Assembly (NCBI GenBank): GCA_016708765.1
Contig: JADJFD010000003.1
Location: 372,001-436,000 of the forward strand
Direction: 5' to 3'
Length of the DNA stretch: 64,000 nucleotides
Origin: Chitinophagaceae bacterium
GTDB taxonomy: Bacteria > Bacteroidota > Bacteroidia > Chitinophagales > Chitinophagaceae
Positions 54,581-63,826 of this stretch are shown piece by piece. Numbering within the stretch: position 1 is the first letter of the stretch; every line of letters starts with the position of its first letter. The translations under genes and the position numbers were made by a program. A model generated the notes under the pieces. That model had not been told where the DNA came from, made no database searches, and saw only the letters and a program-made list of their open reading frames with translations.

Positions 54581-57500
54581 TTATGCGTCTTTTCCGTGAC
54601 ATTGTTTGTACTTTTTACCACTTCCACAAGGGCATGGTTCATTACGGCCAATTTTAGGTGCTACAGTTATAGGTTCTTGTTTTTCAGCTACTTCTGCGCC
54701 ACCTCCTGGGTCAAATTTATCCCTTTCATTCGCCGCATAATCCTGTCCGGCAGCATCTACTTCGTCTTTATTAGCTCTCATCCTGCTCATGTCGGTTTTT
54801 TGCTGACGGCCTTCTTTTAATGGTGTATTATCCTGCTGAATTGGAATTGATGCATGTGAAAGAAAGGATACAATGTTCTTATTTACTTCCGTATTCATAT
54901 TACTAAACTGGGTATAAGCTTCCATTTTATAAATAACCAGAGGATCCTTTTGTTCTAGGTAAGCTGTCTGAACACTTTGTTTCAAGTCATCCATTGCTCT
55001 TAGATGCTCTTTCCATGATTCGTCTATAACGGCAAGGGTAATCGTTTTTTCCAACGAATTACTAAGTTCTGCACCTTCAGTACTTAATGTTTTATCTAAG
55101 TTGGTCAACACATTTAGATTTTTTCGGCCATCCGTAAATGGAACCACCACATTTTCAATGTTGCTGCCTTGTGTTAATCTGATATTTTTAAAAACCGGAA
55201 TTGCCTGTTTTTGCAATTCGACTTTATGAGCATTATATTTTTCAGACGCTTCGTTATATAGGCTATCTATTAAACCGTTTATTTCTGCCTTCTTAAATGT
55301 TTCTTCGTCAATCTTTGTATCTAACCCAAAGTTTACGATACATGCCATTTTAAATCCTTCAAAATCTTCTTGTTCACGGAAAGAATCAATCAGGCTTCCG
55401 GCAATAGCAGAGAAGGAGGTATCAATATCCAATGCAAGTCTTTCACCAAACAAAGCATGGTTTCTTTTTTCATAAACCGCATTTCTTTGTTTGTTCATCA
55501 CATCATCATATTCCAATAATCTTTTACGGATACCAAAGTTATTTTCTTCCACTTTCTTTTGTGCCCGTTGAATACTGTTACTAATCATGCTATGCTGAAT
55601 AACATCTCCTTCTTTATAACCGAGTTTATCCATTAGCGAAGCAATTCTTTCGCTGCCGAACATTCGCATCAGATCATCTTCTAAACAAACATAGAATTGA
55701 GTAGAACCCGGATCTCCTTGACGACCGGCACGGCCTCTTAACTGTCTATCTACACGACGACTTTCATGTCTTTCTGTACCTACAATTGCCAAACCACCTG
55801 CCTCTTTAACTCCAGGTCCGAGTTTTATATCTGTACCACGGCCAGCCATGTTGGTAGCGATTGTAACTGCCCCAGCCAAACCAGCTTCAGCTACAACTTG
55901 AGCTTCTTTAGCATGCTGCTTTGCGTTCAAAACATTATGTGGAATCTTTTTCTGTTGTAACATCCTACCCAATAATTCACTTACTTCAACAGAAGTTGTA
56001 CCAACAAGGCATGGACGGCCAGCGTTCCTTAAGTTTTCAATTTCGTCTATAACCGCTTTGAATTTCTCTCTTTTTGTTTTGTAAACAAGGTCTTGCTTAT
56101 CGTCTCTTATTAATGGGAGATTTGTAGGGATTGTAACAACATCCAACTTATAAATGCTCCACAATTCACCAGCTTCTGTTTCCGCAGTACCCGTCATGCC
56201 ACAAAGCTTATGATACATCCGGAAGTAGTTCTGCAATGTAACTGTAGCATAGGTTTGTGTTGCAGCTTCAATCTTTACATTCTCTTTTGCCTCTAATGCT
56301 TGGTGTAAACCATCACTATAACGACGGCCTTCCATTATACGACCCGTTTGCTCATCCACAATTTTAATAGCACCATCGATTACAACATATTCAACATCTT
56401 TCGCAAATAAAGCGTAGGCTTTTAATAATTGCTGAACAGTATGAATACGATCTGCCTTCTGAGTATACTCGTTTAAAACAGTTTCTTTTAATTGCAATTT
56501 TTCTTCTGCCGGAGCTTCGCTTTTTTCAATATCGGCCAATTTTACTCCAATGTCTGGCATTATAAAAAATTCAGGGTCTTCTCCAGCACCTGTAATTATA
56601 TTGAGACCTTTTTCAGTAAGCTCTACTGAGTTGTTTTTTTCATCTATATGGAAAAGTAATTGCTCATCCACAATATGCATATGACGAAGCTGCTCTGACA
56701 AGTAATAATTTTCTGCTTTTTGCATCAGTACTTTTATGCCCGGCTCACTCAAATATTTGATAACTGGACCGTACTTTGGTAATCCACGATGAGCTCTGAA
56801 CAAATAAAGACCTCCGTTTTTTGGATCATCTTCGCCAGCGGCTATTAATCTTTTTGCTTCCGTAAGACAATTTCGTACAATTTTTTCTTGCTCTTGAACT
56901 AGCTGCTGAATCTTTGGTTTGTGAATATGATACTGCTGATCATCACCTTTTGGAACTGGACCGGAAATAATTAATGGGGTTCTGGCATCATCAATTAAAA
57001 CGGAGTCAACTTCATCCACCATTGCAAAATGATGTTTGCGTTGCACCATTTCTTCCGGTGTATGCACCATATTATCACGGAGATAGTCGAAGCCAAATTC
57101 ATTATTCGTTCCGTAAGTAATATCTGCTAGGTACGCATTTCTTCTTTCTTCTGTATTTGGCTGATGTTTGTCAATACAATCAACTCTTAAGCCAAGCCAT
57201 TCGAAAATAGTTCCGTTCCATTCCTGGTCACGACGGGCAAGGTAATCGTTTACCGTAACGATGTGAACACCTTCTCCTGACAAAGCATTCAGGTAAGCAG
57301 GTAATGTAGATACCAACGTCTTTCCTTCACCAGTTGCCATCTCTGCAATTTTTCCCTGATGTAAAACAACACCACCTATCAACTGTACATCATAGTGCAA
57401 CATGTTCCAGCTAACTTCTGTTCCACCTGCAGTCCATGTATTTTTATAAATTGATTTATCACCTTCTATTATAATACCTTTCTTTTTTACACTCAAGTCT

Positions 57501-57913
57501 CGGTCCATCTCTGTAGCAGTAGAAACGATTTCAGTACTTTCTTTAAAACGACGGGCTGTTTCTTTTACAACTGCAAAAGCTTCGGGTAACAACTCTTCAA
57601 GAACTTCTTCTATTTTTTTATCCCTATCTTTTTTTAGTTTATCTACTTGCTGATAAATAGCATCTTTGCCCATCAGGTCGTTGAAAGGAAGTTCTTCTGC
57701 AGAAGTGTTCTTCGCTTTGATTTCCTCATCAATTTCAGAAAGATGTTCTTTTATACGCTGACGAAACTCCTGTGTCTTATTACGAAGCTGATCATTACTA
57801 TGAGAACTGTATGAATTAAAGAAGCCATTTACTTTGCCGACATAATGTTCAAGCTTTTTTACGTCTTTCTCCGATTTACTGCCGCCGAATAATTTTGAAA
57901 TAAAACCAAGCAT
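54581..57913 (-). CDS. secA: Preprotein translocase motor ATPase SecA
   Basis: SecA drives secretory proteins through SecYEG. Visible features are Walker A in EMATGEGKTLVSTLPAYLN, the DEAD-like Walker B in MVDEVDSVLIDDARTPLIISG, IATNMAGRGTDIKLGPGV, VGTERHESRRVDRQLRGRAGRQGDPGS in consecutive pieces, and the scaffold helix near VIDESWKEHLRAMDDLKQSV. The C-terminus ends in a zinc-binding CPCGSGKKYKQCHG used with SecB. At 1,110 aa it is longer than E. coli SecA (901), with extra segments such as that around RAHRGLPKYGPVIKY, as is usual for Bacteroidota. A possible TATCTTTG element is at 58036-58043. Confidence 0.98.
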   Translation of the reverse strand: MLGFISKLFGGSKSEKDVKKLEHYVGKVNGFFNSYSSHSNDQLRNKTQEFRQRIKEHLSEIDEEIKAKNTSAEELPFNDLMGKDAIYQQVDKLKKDRDKKIEEVLEELLPEAFAVVKETARRFKESTEIVSTATEMDRDLSVKKKGIIIEGDKSIYKNTWTAGGTEVSWNMLHYDVQLIGGVVLHQGKIAEMATGEGKTLVSTLPAYLNALSGEGVHIVTVNDYLARRDQEWNGTIFEWLGLRVDCIDKHQPNTEERRNAYLADITYGTNNEFGFDYLRDNMVHTPEEMVQRKHHFAMVDEVDSVLIDDARTPLIISGPVPKGDDQQYHIHKPKIQQLVQEQEKIVRNCLTEAKRLIAAGEDDPKNGGLYLFRAHRGLPKYGPVIKYLSEPGIKVLMQKAENYYLSEQLRHMHIVDEQLLFHIDEKNNSVELTEKGLNIITGAGEDPEFFIMPDIGVKLADIEKSEAPAEEKLQLKETVLNEYTQKADRIHTVQQLLKAYALFAKDVEYVVIDGAIKIVDEQTGRIMEGRRYSDGLHQALEAKENVKIEAATQTYATVTLQNYFRMYHKLCGMTGTAETEAGELWSIYKLDVVTIPTNLPLIRDDKQDLVYKTKREKFKAVIDEIENLRNAGRPCLVGTTSVEVSELLGRMLQQKKIPHNVLNAKQHAKEAQVVAEAGLAGAVTIATNMAGRGTDIKLGPGVKEAGGLAIVGTERHESRRVDRQLRGRAGRQGDPGSTQFYVCLEDDLMRMFGSERIASLMDKLGYKEGDVIQHSMISNSIQRAQKKVEENNFGIRKRLLEYDDVMNKQRNAVYEKRNHALFGERLALDIDTSFSAIAGSLIDSFREQEDFEGFKMACIVNFGLDTKIDEETFKKAEINGLIDSLYNEASEKYNAHKVELQKQAIPVFKNIRLTQGSNIENVVVPFTDGRKNLNVLTNLDKTLSTEGAELSNSLEKTITLAVIDESWKEHLRAMDDLKQSVQTAYLEQKDPLVIYKMEAYTQFSNMNTEVNKNIVSFLSHASIPIQQDNTPLKEGRQQKTDMSRMRANKDEVDAAGQDYAANERDKFDPGGGAEVAEKQEPITVAPKIGRNEPCPCGSGKKYKQCHGKDA

Positions 57914-58101
57914 AAAATAAGTGTTATTGGGTATTCTTTGATTTATCGAAATTTAGGATTTTACATTGTCAAATAAAGTGCTACAAGTTCTGGTAAGCCA
58001 ATTTGACAGAGTTTACTCCTTTTAAATAAGGGCAGCAAAGATAATGTAATTGCTGCAGTGGTTTGAGTTGGCTAATTTGTAAGCCATTTAAATAGTTTTC
58101 T

Positions 58102-58748
58102 ATGAAATATGGTTTTCTTTTAACGCTGTTTTATTGCTTTTTCGGCAGTCTTAAGGCACAAGATTCCGGCGATTTTATAATAACATGGAAGAATGACACT
58201 ATTGCTTGTTCTTTTCCAAACAATCCAAAAGATGCAGATATACGGCCTGCCCGTCGGTATTTGAATGGTCATATTAACATCCCTACAATTTTTGAAAATG
58301 ACTCAGTAAGTATTATACGAGCAGGCGATATAAAGGCTTATTCAAGGAATAAACATGGAAAGTCTTTGCTATGTGATGGCTATTTTGAATCGAAAAAGCT
58401 GGCAATTTTGGATAATGTGAGAAAAATCCCGGTGGAGATACAAATGAGGAATGGTATTTTCTGCGAAGGCTTGTAGATGGTAAATATGCCTCTCTTCATA
58501 TTATATATTTAGGTAGCGGAGATAATATGTCATCGTTTCTTTTTTTAACAATACATAACTCCACAACGCCGGATATGATTAAAGTGTGGGGATGGAAAAA
58601 AACATTAGCACTGCTGTCAGATAGTGATACTGCCGAAGAATTAAGTAAGCTTAAACGAAATGGTAGTAATAAATACTCAGATCTTGTTAAAGAGTATAAC
58701 AGGTTGAAAGAAGAAGTAGCTATTTTGCAATCTGGCTCTGATAATTAG
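58102..58748 (+). pseudogene. Exported protein of unknown function, frameshifted
   Basis: The signal peptide MKYGFLLTLFYCFFGSLKAQ is followed by a beta-rich region (FIITWKNDTIACSFPNNP, VSIIRAGDIKAYSRNKHGKS) up to about residue 108. The frame then ends at 58474-58476. With one extra A in the A5 run at 58422-58426 it continues as RKNPGGDTNEEWYFLRRLVDGKYASL, LFLTIHNSTTPDMIKVWGWKKTLALLSD and a helical end (YSDLVKEYNRLKEEV), giving about 215 aa. The two pieces fit one protein, since the second half has no start or signal of its own. I do not recognise the family; many Bacteroidota encode similar exported proteins. It may be a broken gene or a sequence error. Confidence 0.7.
58422..58426 (+). other. 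Apparent -1 frameshift site in the 58.1-kb gene (A5 run)
   Basis: Zero frame GTG AGA AAA ATC CCG. Coding-like sequence continues if read AGA AAA AAT CCC GGT, so one A appears to be missing. The phase A_AAA_ATC is not a standard slippery heptamer. Confidence 0.6.
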
Positions 58749-58771
58749 GATGTCTTACTTAATTTGCATGC

Positions 58772-59485
58772 ATGTTATATTTTAGAAGAAAGTTAAGTGT
58801 AAAGAAAATTCTTTTAATTACGCTGCTAATATCAGGTGTAAGTTGCGGCAGCAAAGACAAAAAAGTTGATACAACTTTGGAAATAGATAATATCTATTTT
58901 GATTATAAAATTTCGGCAGAAGAAGGTTATGATAACCTGACTGTTTTATTGAAATACAGAGACGATGATAAAAATGGCGACGCCTTTGCTCCTGAAGTTT
59001 TGAAGAATATAAAACTTGATGAGGAAATGCTAGTGCCCGACAGTTCTAAGATGGGCGGTGTATTTTATGAAATTCAAAAGCCGATAAACACTTTCACAGG
59101 GAAACATTATATCACATTCTTTACTAATGAAGGTAAAGAGTTTAAGGAGGAAATCATTTTTTCGCCAATGATTCTTACAACCGTAATTCCAGAAACTATA
59201 AAAAGGGAAGATTTGGTTCTCGATTTTACGGGGTTGGAAAATGAAGATCATGTTCGAATTGTGCTTACAGACACTTCTTTTTTTAATGATGGTGTAAACA
59301 GAATTGACGCTGTGCTGAATAATCAAATGATTTTATCTAAAAAGGATTTGGAAAGTCTTGCTGATGGACCAATTCTTCTTGAATTTATCCGGGAGTTTGA
59401 ACGACCTATAAAAAATGCAGGCGAAGCTGGCGGAAGAGTGCGGATAAATTATACACTTCGTCGCTCCTTCAATTTACAGAACTAG
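58772..59485 (+). CDS. Lipoprotein of unknown function
   Basis: 237 aa. The start MLYFRRKLSVKKILLITLL leads to a lipobox ending SGVSC (about Cys27), so it is an inner- or outer-membrane lipoprotein. The mature part is made of beta-strands with aspartate-rich turns (KYRDDDKNGDAF, FTGLENEDHVRIVLTDTSFFND) and ends in a basic strand (RVRINYTLRRSF). The sequence GRVRINYTLRRSF may be a late beta-sandwich strand. I recognise no family. It follows the frameshifted exported protein by 23 bases and may share its transcript. Confidence 0.7.
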   Translation: MLYFRRKLSVKKILLITLLISGVSCGSKDKKVDTTLEIDNIYFDYKISAEEGYDNLTVLLKYRDDDKNGDAFAPEVLKNIKLDEEMLVPDSSKMGGVFYEIQKPINTFTGKHYITFFTNEGKEFKEEIIFSPMILTTVIPETIKREDLVLDFTGLENEDHVRIVLTDTSFFNDGVNRIDAVLNNQMILSKKDLESLADGPILLEFIREFERPIKNAGEAGGRVRINYTLRRSFNLQN

Positions 59486-59576
59486 TCTGAAAAAGAGTGG
59501 ATTACAAGGGTAAAAATGTGAATAAAACCAATTGCTTTTATTTTAAAATGCCTATGGAAATTTAGCTTCAACACCG

Positions 59577-59584
59577 TACTTTTG
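59577..59584 (+). promoter_or_regulatory. Candidate atpG -7 element
   Basis: TACTTTTG matches TAnnTTTG and lies 19 bases before the atpG ATG. The -33 region is weak. It suggests atpG is transcribed on its own. Confidence 0.45.
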
Positions 59585-59603
59585 CAGCCAATTAAAAAAG
59601 GCT

Positions 59604-60485
59604 ATGGCAGGTCAATTAAAAGAGGTTCGTAACCGCATCAAATCAGTTCAAAGTACGCAACAGATTACTAAAGCCATGAAAATGGTTAGTGCTGCAAAAT
59701 TGCGCCGTGCACAGGACGCAATTATACAAATGCGTCCATATGCACAGAAGTTGCAGGAAATGCTAAGCAACATTGTGAGTAATAGTGAAGGCGGAACAAA
59801 TATGAAGTTGGCTACTGAACGTCCTGTTGAAAAAGTGTTGATGATCGTTATTACCAGTGACCGTGGATTGGCTGGTGCTTTTAATGCAAATACCATTAAA
59901 CTTACTAAGGCGACGATTGCTCAGAGATATGCAAGTCAATACCAAAAAGGAAATGTCACTATCTGGAACATTGGCAAAAAAGGATATGAGCATTTTAGCA
60001 AGAATAATTATAAAGCTGATGCGACTTATAAAGATATTTTCCTAAACCTGACTTTTGAAAATGTACAGCAGGCCTCAAAAGCAGCAATGGTAGCATTTGA
60101 AGAAAAGCAATTTGATGTGGTTGAAATTGTTTACAGCCAGTTTAAGAATGCTGCAACACAGCGTTTTGAAGTAGAACGTTTTCTTCCCATCCCTAAAGTA
60201 GAGAAAACAGAAGGAAAGGCTAATGCTGATTTTATTTACGATCCTTCTAAGGAATTGTTGATTGAAGAACTAATGCCGAAAATCCTCAATACTCAATTAT
60301 ACAAAGCGGTTCTTGATTCCAATGCTTCTGAGCATGGCGCAAGAATGACTGCGATGGATAAAGCCAGCGAAAATGCTAATGAATTGCTCCGAGCTTTGAA
60401 AATTTCCTATAACAGAGCAAGGCAGGCTGCTATTACTACCGAATTAACGGAGATTGTTAGTGGTGCGGCTGCTTTAGAAGGATAA
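59604..60485 (+). CDS. atpG: ATP synthase F1 gamma subunit
   Basis: The central rotor shaft of F1Fo ATP synthase. The N-terminal helix MAGQLKEVRNRIKSVQSTQQ, then ITKAMKMVSAAKLRRAQ, and the C-terminal helix ASEHGARMTAMDKASENANE, then LLRALKISYNRARQAAITTE and LTEIVSGAAAL, form the conserved coiled coil. The central domain carries MIVITSDRGLAGAFN. The length of 293 aa is normal. The other atp genes are not next to it: upstream is an unrelated lipoprotein gene and downstream is scpB. It appears detached from the main atp operon, and the promoter-like TACTTTTG upstream supports independent expression. Confidence 0.97.
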   Translation: MAGQLKEVRNRIKSVQSTQQITKAMKMVSAAKLRRAQDAIIQMRPYAQKLQEMLSNIVSNSEGGTNMKLATERPVEKVLMIVITSDRGLAGAFNANTIKLTKATIAQRYASQYQKGNVTIWNIGKKGYEHFSKNNYKADATYKDIFLNLTFENVQQASKAAMVAFEEKQFDVVEIVYSQFKNAATQRFEVERFLPIPKVEKTEGKANADFIYDPSKELLIEELMPKILNTQLYKAVLDSNASEHGARMTAMDKASENANELLRALKISYNRARQAAITTELTEIVSGAAALEG

Positions 60486-60487
60486 AA

Positions 60488-60691
60488 CCCCTGTCCCCTA
60501 AAAGGGAACTTAGGTGTAAGTAATTTCTAACATTCCAAAAGGCTAACTGTTGATAATTGATTTTTCAACCTACGATAACAGATTGTACATTCGTTTACAA
60601 GATTTTAGAAAAAGATAATTTATCACTTCGTCACTAATAAGGAAGTAAAATTCTTTAGTGATATAAAAAAATCCTCTTTAGGGGACAGGGG
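60488..60691. repeat. Element with 15-bp perfect terminal inverted repeats between atpG and scpB
   Basis: CCCCTGTCCCCTAAA (60488-60502) and TTTAGGGGACAGGGG (60677-60691) are perfect complements and bracket about 174 bases of AT-rich non-coding sequence. The right end stops one base before the scpB ATG, and the left end starts two bases after the atpG stop. A related palindrome is at 10205-10228. This size and structure fit a miniature inverted-repeat element or a dispersed intergenic repeat. No target-site duplication is obvious. Confidence 0.65.
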
Positions 60692-60692
60692 C

Positions 60693-61388
60693 ATGGAAAT
60701 AACTAATCTTATACCGCATATTGAAGCATTGATTTTTGCTAGCGATAAACCTTTGCCAACATTGGAAATAACTGAACTGGTGAATAATGCCCTGGGTTTT
60801 ATGGATGATAAGGTTACACTGGATCAGGTGGAAGCATCTCTCGAAGGAATAACGGAGAAATATAGCGCAGATTTCTACCCGTTTGAAGTAGTACAAAGTG
60901 GCGGCGGCTGGCAATTTTTAACCAGAAAAGAGTTTCATAAAACAGTTGCTCAGTTGAATGGCGAGAAATTTATGAAGCGTCTTTCTTCTGCAGCATTAGA
61001 AACTTTGTCAATTATTGCCTACAAGCAGCCGGTTACAAAAGGAGAGATAGAAGCTATTCGTGGAGTAAGTTCAGACTACGCAGTTCATAAATTATTAGAA
61101 AAAGAACTAATCATTATTAGTGGCAGAAACGAACATGCACCTGGGCAACCATTACTTTACACCACTTCTAAGAATTTCATGGATTATTTTGGAATCAATT
61201 CTTCAGAAGAATTGCCTAAAATAAAAGAAGTATTGGCAGATCAAATCATAGAGCCGACTGCTATAAAAGATATTACACAACCTGATGAAGAAAATAATGA
61301 GGAGATCGATGAAACAGAAGCTTTGGCGGTAAGTGACGGTGGCGAATTAATAATCAACAATGAACAGGGAGAAGGAGAGGAGAATTGA
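60693..61388 (+). CDS. scpB: Chromosome segregation and condensation protein ScpB
   Basis: ScpB is the kleisin-associated winged-helix subunit of the SMC-ScpAB condensin. The first winged helix starts near IPHIEALIFASDKPLPTLEI and the second has ALETLSIIAYKQPVTKGEIE, followed by AIRGVSSDYAVHKLLEKELI, the family core. The C-terminal 50 residues are an acidic disordered tail (NNEEIDETEALAV, NNEQGEGEEN), beyond the usual length. The ATG directly abuts an inverted-repeat element. scpA and smc are not nearby. A terminator follows. Confidence 0.95.
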   Translation: MEITNLIPHIEALIFASDKPLPTLEITELVNNALGFMDDKVTLDQVEASLEGITEKYSADFYPFEVVQSGGGWQFLTRKEFHKTVAQLNGEKFMKRLSSAALETLSIIAYKQPVTKGEIEAIRGVSSDYAVHKLLEKELIIISGRNEHAPGQPLLYTTSKNFMDYFGINSSEELPKIKEVLADQIIEPTAIKDITQPDEENNEEIDETEALAVSDGGELIINNEQGEGEEN

Positions 61389-61412
61389 TACAATAAAATA
61401 GATTTACAATTG

Positions 61413-61438
61413 AGCCACAGTTTATCTGTGGCTTTTTG
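61413..61438 (+). terminator. Terminator of scpB
   Basis: AGCCACAG (61413-61420) pairs with CTGTGGCT (61426-61433), 5-base loop, followed by TTTT. Confidence 0.85.
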
Positions 61439-61493
61439 ATTTTCCAGATTCAACTAACACTTCGTAGCCTTTTGCTGTAGTATATTCGCAATT

Positions 61494-62702
61494 ATGCCGG
61501 GAAAAATTACAAACGATCAATTGATAGCCGCCGCAAACGAGTTTGGCACTCCTTTGTATGTTTATCATGCAGAAAAAATAAAAGAACAATATCAAAAGCT
61601 GACAACTGCATTTGCAAAGCAGGACACAACATTTTTTTATGCAAGTAAGGCATTGACGAATATTAATATTCTTCGCTACATAAATGAGATCGGATGTAAT
61701 GTTGATTGTAGCTCAATCAACGAGGTGAAGTTGGCATTACATGCAGGCTTTCCGCCAGAAAAGGTTTTATACACTTCAAATGGAATTGATTTCTCTGAAA
61801 TAGAAGAAGCTGTTGCAGCTGGTGTGCATATCAACATTGACAGCCTTTCCAATCTTGAAAAATTTGGAAAAAAATTCGGCCACAGTTACCCTGTTGGCAT
61901 TCGAATAAGGCCTAACATAATGGCAGGCGGAAACATTAAAATTTCTACCGGACATGAAGGAAGCAAGTTTGGCATTCCTGTAACTCAATTGGACAAAATT
62001 GAAGAGATAGTAAAGCATACAAATCTTTTTATCCGCACATTACATATTCATACGGGTAGTGATATTAAAGACCCAGATGTGTTTGTAAAAGGTATTGAAG
62101 TGTTGTTTGAATTGATTCCTCATTTTCCTGAGCTTGAAGTAATTGATTTAGGTGGCGGTTTTAAAGTTCCTTACCATACTGATGAAAAGGAAACTGATGT
62201 AAACTTATTGGCACAAAAAATAAAAGAATGTTTTGATAACCACCCTGTGGCCGGGAATAAGAAATTTAAGCTTTGGTTTGAACCTGGCAAATTTTTAGTG
62301 AGTGCTTGTGGTTTTTTAGTTTCAAAAGTAACTGTGCTTAAAGATAATGGAGCTACTGTTTTTGCAGCAGTTAATACGGGGCTGAATCATTTAATTCGAC
62401 CAATGATGTATGATGCGTATCATCACATCGAAAATATTTCTAACCCAGCAGGAGAAAAGAGATTATATACTATCACAGGTAATATTTGCGAAACAGATAC
62501 ATTTGGCTCCGACAGAGAATTAAATGAGGTTCGGGAAGGCGATTTGCTTGCCTTTCATAATGCTGGAGCTTATGGTTTTGAAATGTCTTCTAATTATAAT
62601 GCAAGATTTAAGCCTGCGGAAGTATTGGTAAGAGATGGCAAAGCTCAACTTATTCGCAAAAGAGATCAGATGGAAGATTTATTAAAAAACCAGATCATCT
62701 AG
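61494..62702 (+). CDS. lysA: Diaminopimelate decarboxylase
   Basis: A PLP enzyme making L-lysine from meso-diaminopimelate. The N-terminal TIM barrel carries the PLP Lys in FFYASKALTNINI. HIHTGSDIKDPDVF and LGGGFKVPYH follow, then the phosphate-binding FEPGKFLVSACGFLV. The beta-domain has the active-site Cys in GNICETDTFG and the C-terminal AYGFEMSSNYNARFKPAEVLV. The length of 402 aa is normal. Relatives acting on ornithine or arginine differ in the substrate loop, but the GNICETDTFG motif favours DAP. Confidence 0.95.
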   Translation: MPGKITNDQLIAAANEFGTPLYVYHAEKIKEQYQKLTTAFAKQDTTFFYASKALTNINILRYINEIGCNVDCSSINEVKLALHAGFPPEKVLYTSNGIDFSEIEEAVAAGVHINIDSLSNLEKFGKKFGHSYPVGIRIRPNIMAGGNIKISTGHEGSKFGIPVTQLDKIEEIVKHTNLFIRTLHIHTGSDIKDPDVFVKGIEVLFELIPHFPELEVIDLGGGFKVPYHTDEKETDVNLLAQKIKECFDNHPVAGNKKFKLWFEPGKFLVSACGFLVSKVTVLKDNGATVFAAVNTGLNHLIRPMMYDAYHHIENISNPAGEKRLYTITGNICETDTFGSDRELNEVREGDLLAFHNAGAYGFEMSSNYNARFKPAEVLVRDGKAQLIRKRDQMEDLLKNQII

Positions 62703-62712
62703 TTTACAAAAA

Positions 62713-62740
62713 ACCAGCCATTGATAGGCTGGTCTCTTTT
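62713..62740. terminator. Terminator between lysA and the DUF6263 gene
   Basis: ACCAGCC (62713-62719) pairs with GGCTGGT (62727-62733), 7-base loop, followed by a T-rich tail; an A-run precedes it. It lies between convergent genes. Confidence 0.8.
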
Positions 62741-62762
62741 AAGTTTATGTTTTACTAGTCGT

Positions 62763-63635
62763 TTATTTTGCTTTTACAATAATCGTAGTCGTAGTTTTTG
62801 ATGTTACAGGTAAGTCCCCAAATGAGGTTTCAGTAGAGCCAGTTGATTCAGTATTGAAACTTTTTTCCTGAACAATATTTGTTGCTCTGTCAAGGATAAT
62901 TTTTCCGATAGATTTATTTTTCAATCTCGTCGTTGTTGAATTGCCCATCATCTCTGCTTTTGATTCTGAATTGGAGTTTTCTGTAAAATCAATCACAATT
63001 GTGGTATCAGTAATTTCAGCAATTTTATATTCTGTTTCGGAAGAACCACCATTTTCCATAGCAGTAGTTTTCCAAGTGCTGCCAACAGATGAACTGGTAT
63101 CAGGTAACACATTAAAGAAACTTGGTTTTCCTTTTTGAGGTGGTTGCACCAAATCCATCACACCTTTCATCATATTTGTAATTATGGCCATTCTACTATC
63201 ACCTTCTGTTAAAGTTATTTTTTCTGGGAAGGCCATTTTTACATTTCCCGATGGATCTATAACCATGTCATATTTCTTTTCCAGCATGTCTTTTACTGGC
63301 TTGCCAAAAGGTCCTTTCAAGTCTTTTTCATTGTCTGAATCAAATTTTTGTTTTTGGCCCATACCATCAAAGGCAAAGTTGATTTTTTGTACTTCATGAC
63401 GAAGTGTTGTATTGTCATCCGTTGCATTGGTAGCAGCGTAGGAATGATTAGCAGAAGCGTCAACCTTAAAATCAATAGACTGTCCCATTGCCTGTTGTGA
63501 AATGGTGCTATTAGTTTTCATTTCTATTTCAAAAACTTGGCCTTGACCAAATTTTAATTTTCCTGAAACCGTTTGCGCAAAAGTAAAAGTAGAAGCTATT
63601 AAAAATGATAAAATTAATCCTGTCTTTTTTTCCAT
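62763..63635 (-). CDS. DUF6263 family exported protein
   Basis: 290 aa starting MEKKTGLILSFLIASTFTFA, with the signal peptide ending at FAQ. The mature protein is beta-rich and matches my recollection of DUF6263: KLKFGQGQVFEIEMKTNSTISQQ in sequence, GQSIDFKVDASANHSY, VIDPSGNVK, then FFNVLPDTSSSVGSTWKTT and the C-terminal TNIVQEKSFNTESTGS. Such proteins are probably periplasmic lipid- or ligand-binding folds, but no function is established. It is convergent with lysA. Confidence 0.8.
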   Translation of the reverse strand: MEKKTGLILSFLIASTFTFAQTVSGKLKFGQGQVFEIEMKTNSTISQQAMGQSIDFKVDASANHSYAATNATDDNTTLRHEVQKINFAFDGMGQKQKFDSDNEKDLKGPFGKPVKDMLEKKYDMVIDPSGNVKMAFPEKITLTEGDSRMAIITNMMKGVMDLVQPPQKGKPSFFNVLPDTSSSVGSTWKTTAMENGGSSETEYKIAEITDTTIVIDFTENSNSESKAEMMGNSTTTRLKNKSIGKIILDRATNIVQEKSFNTESTGSTETSFGDLPVTSKTTTTIIVKAK

Positions 63636-63826
63636 ATAAAATTATTGAGAGTTGTGTTAACGGTTGAGGGTGTAATAAATATGTTTAATCAGCAAATTTG
63701 ACGATTCTGCTTCATAATCGTTGCAGAATTATATAAATAATTATATCTGTAGACCACTTATCCACATTTAAATTCATCTGAACTTCCTATTTTTAAGTAC
63801 ATTTCAAAAAATAAAAATCTAGAGTT

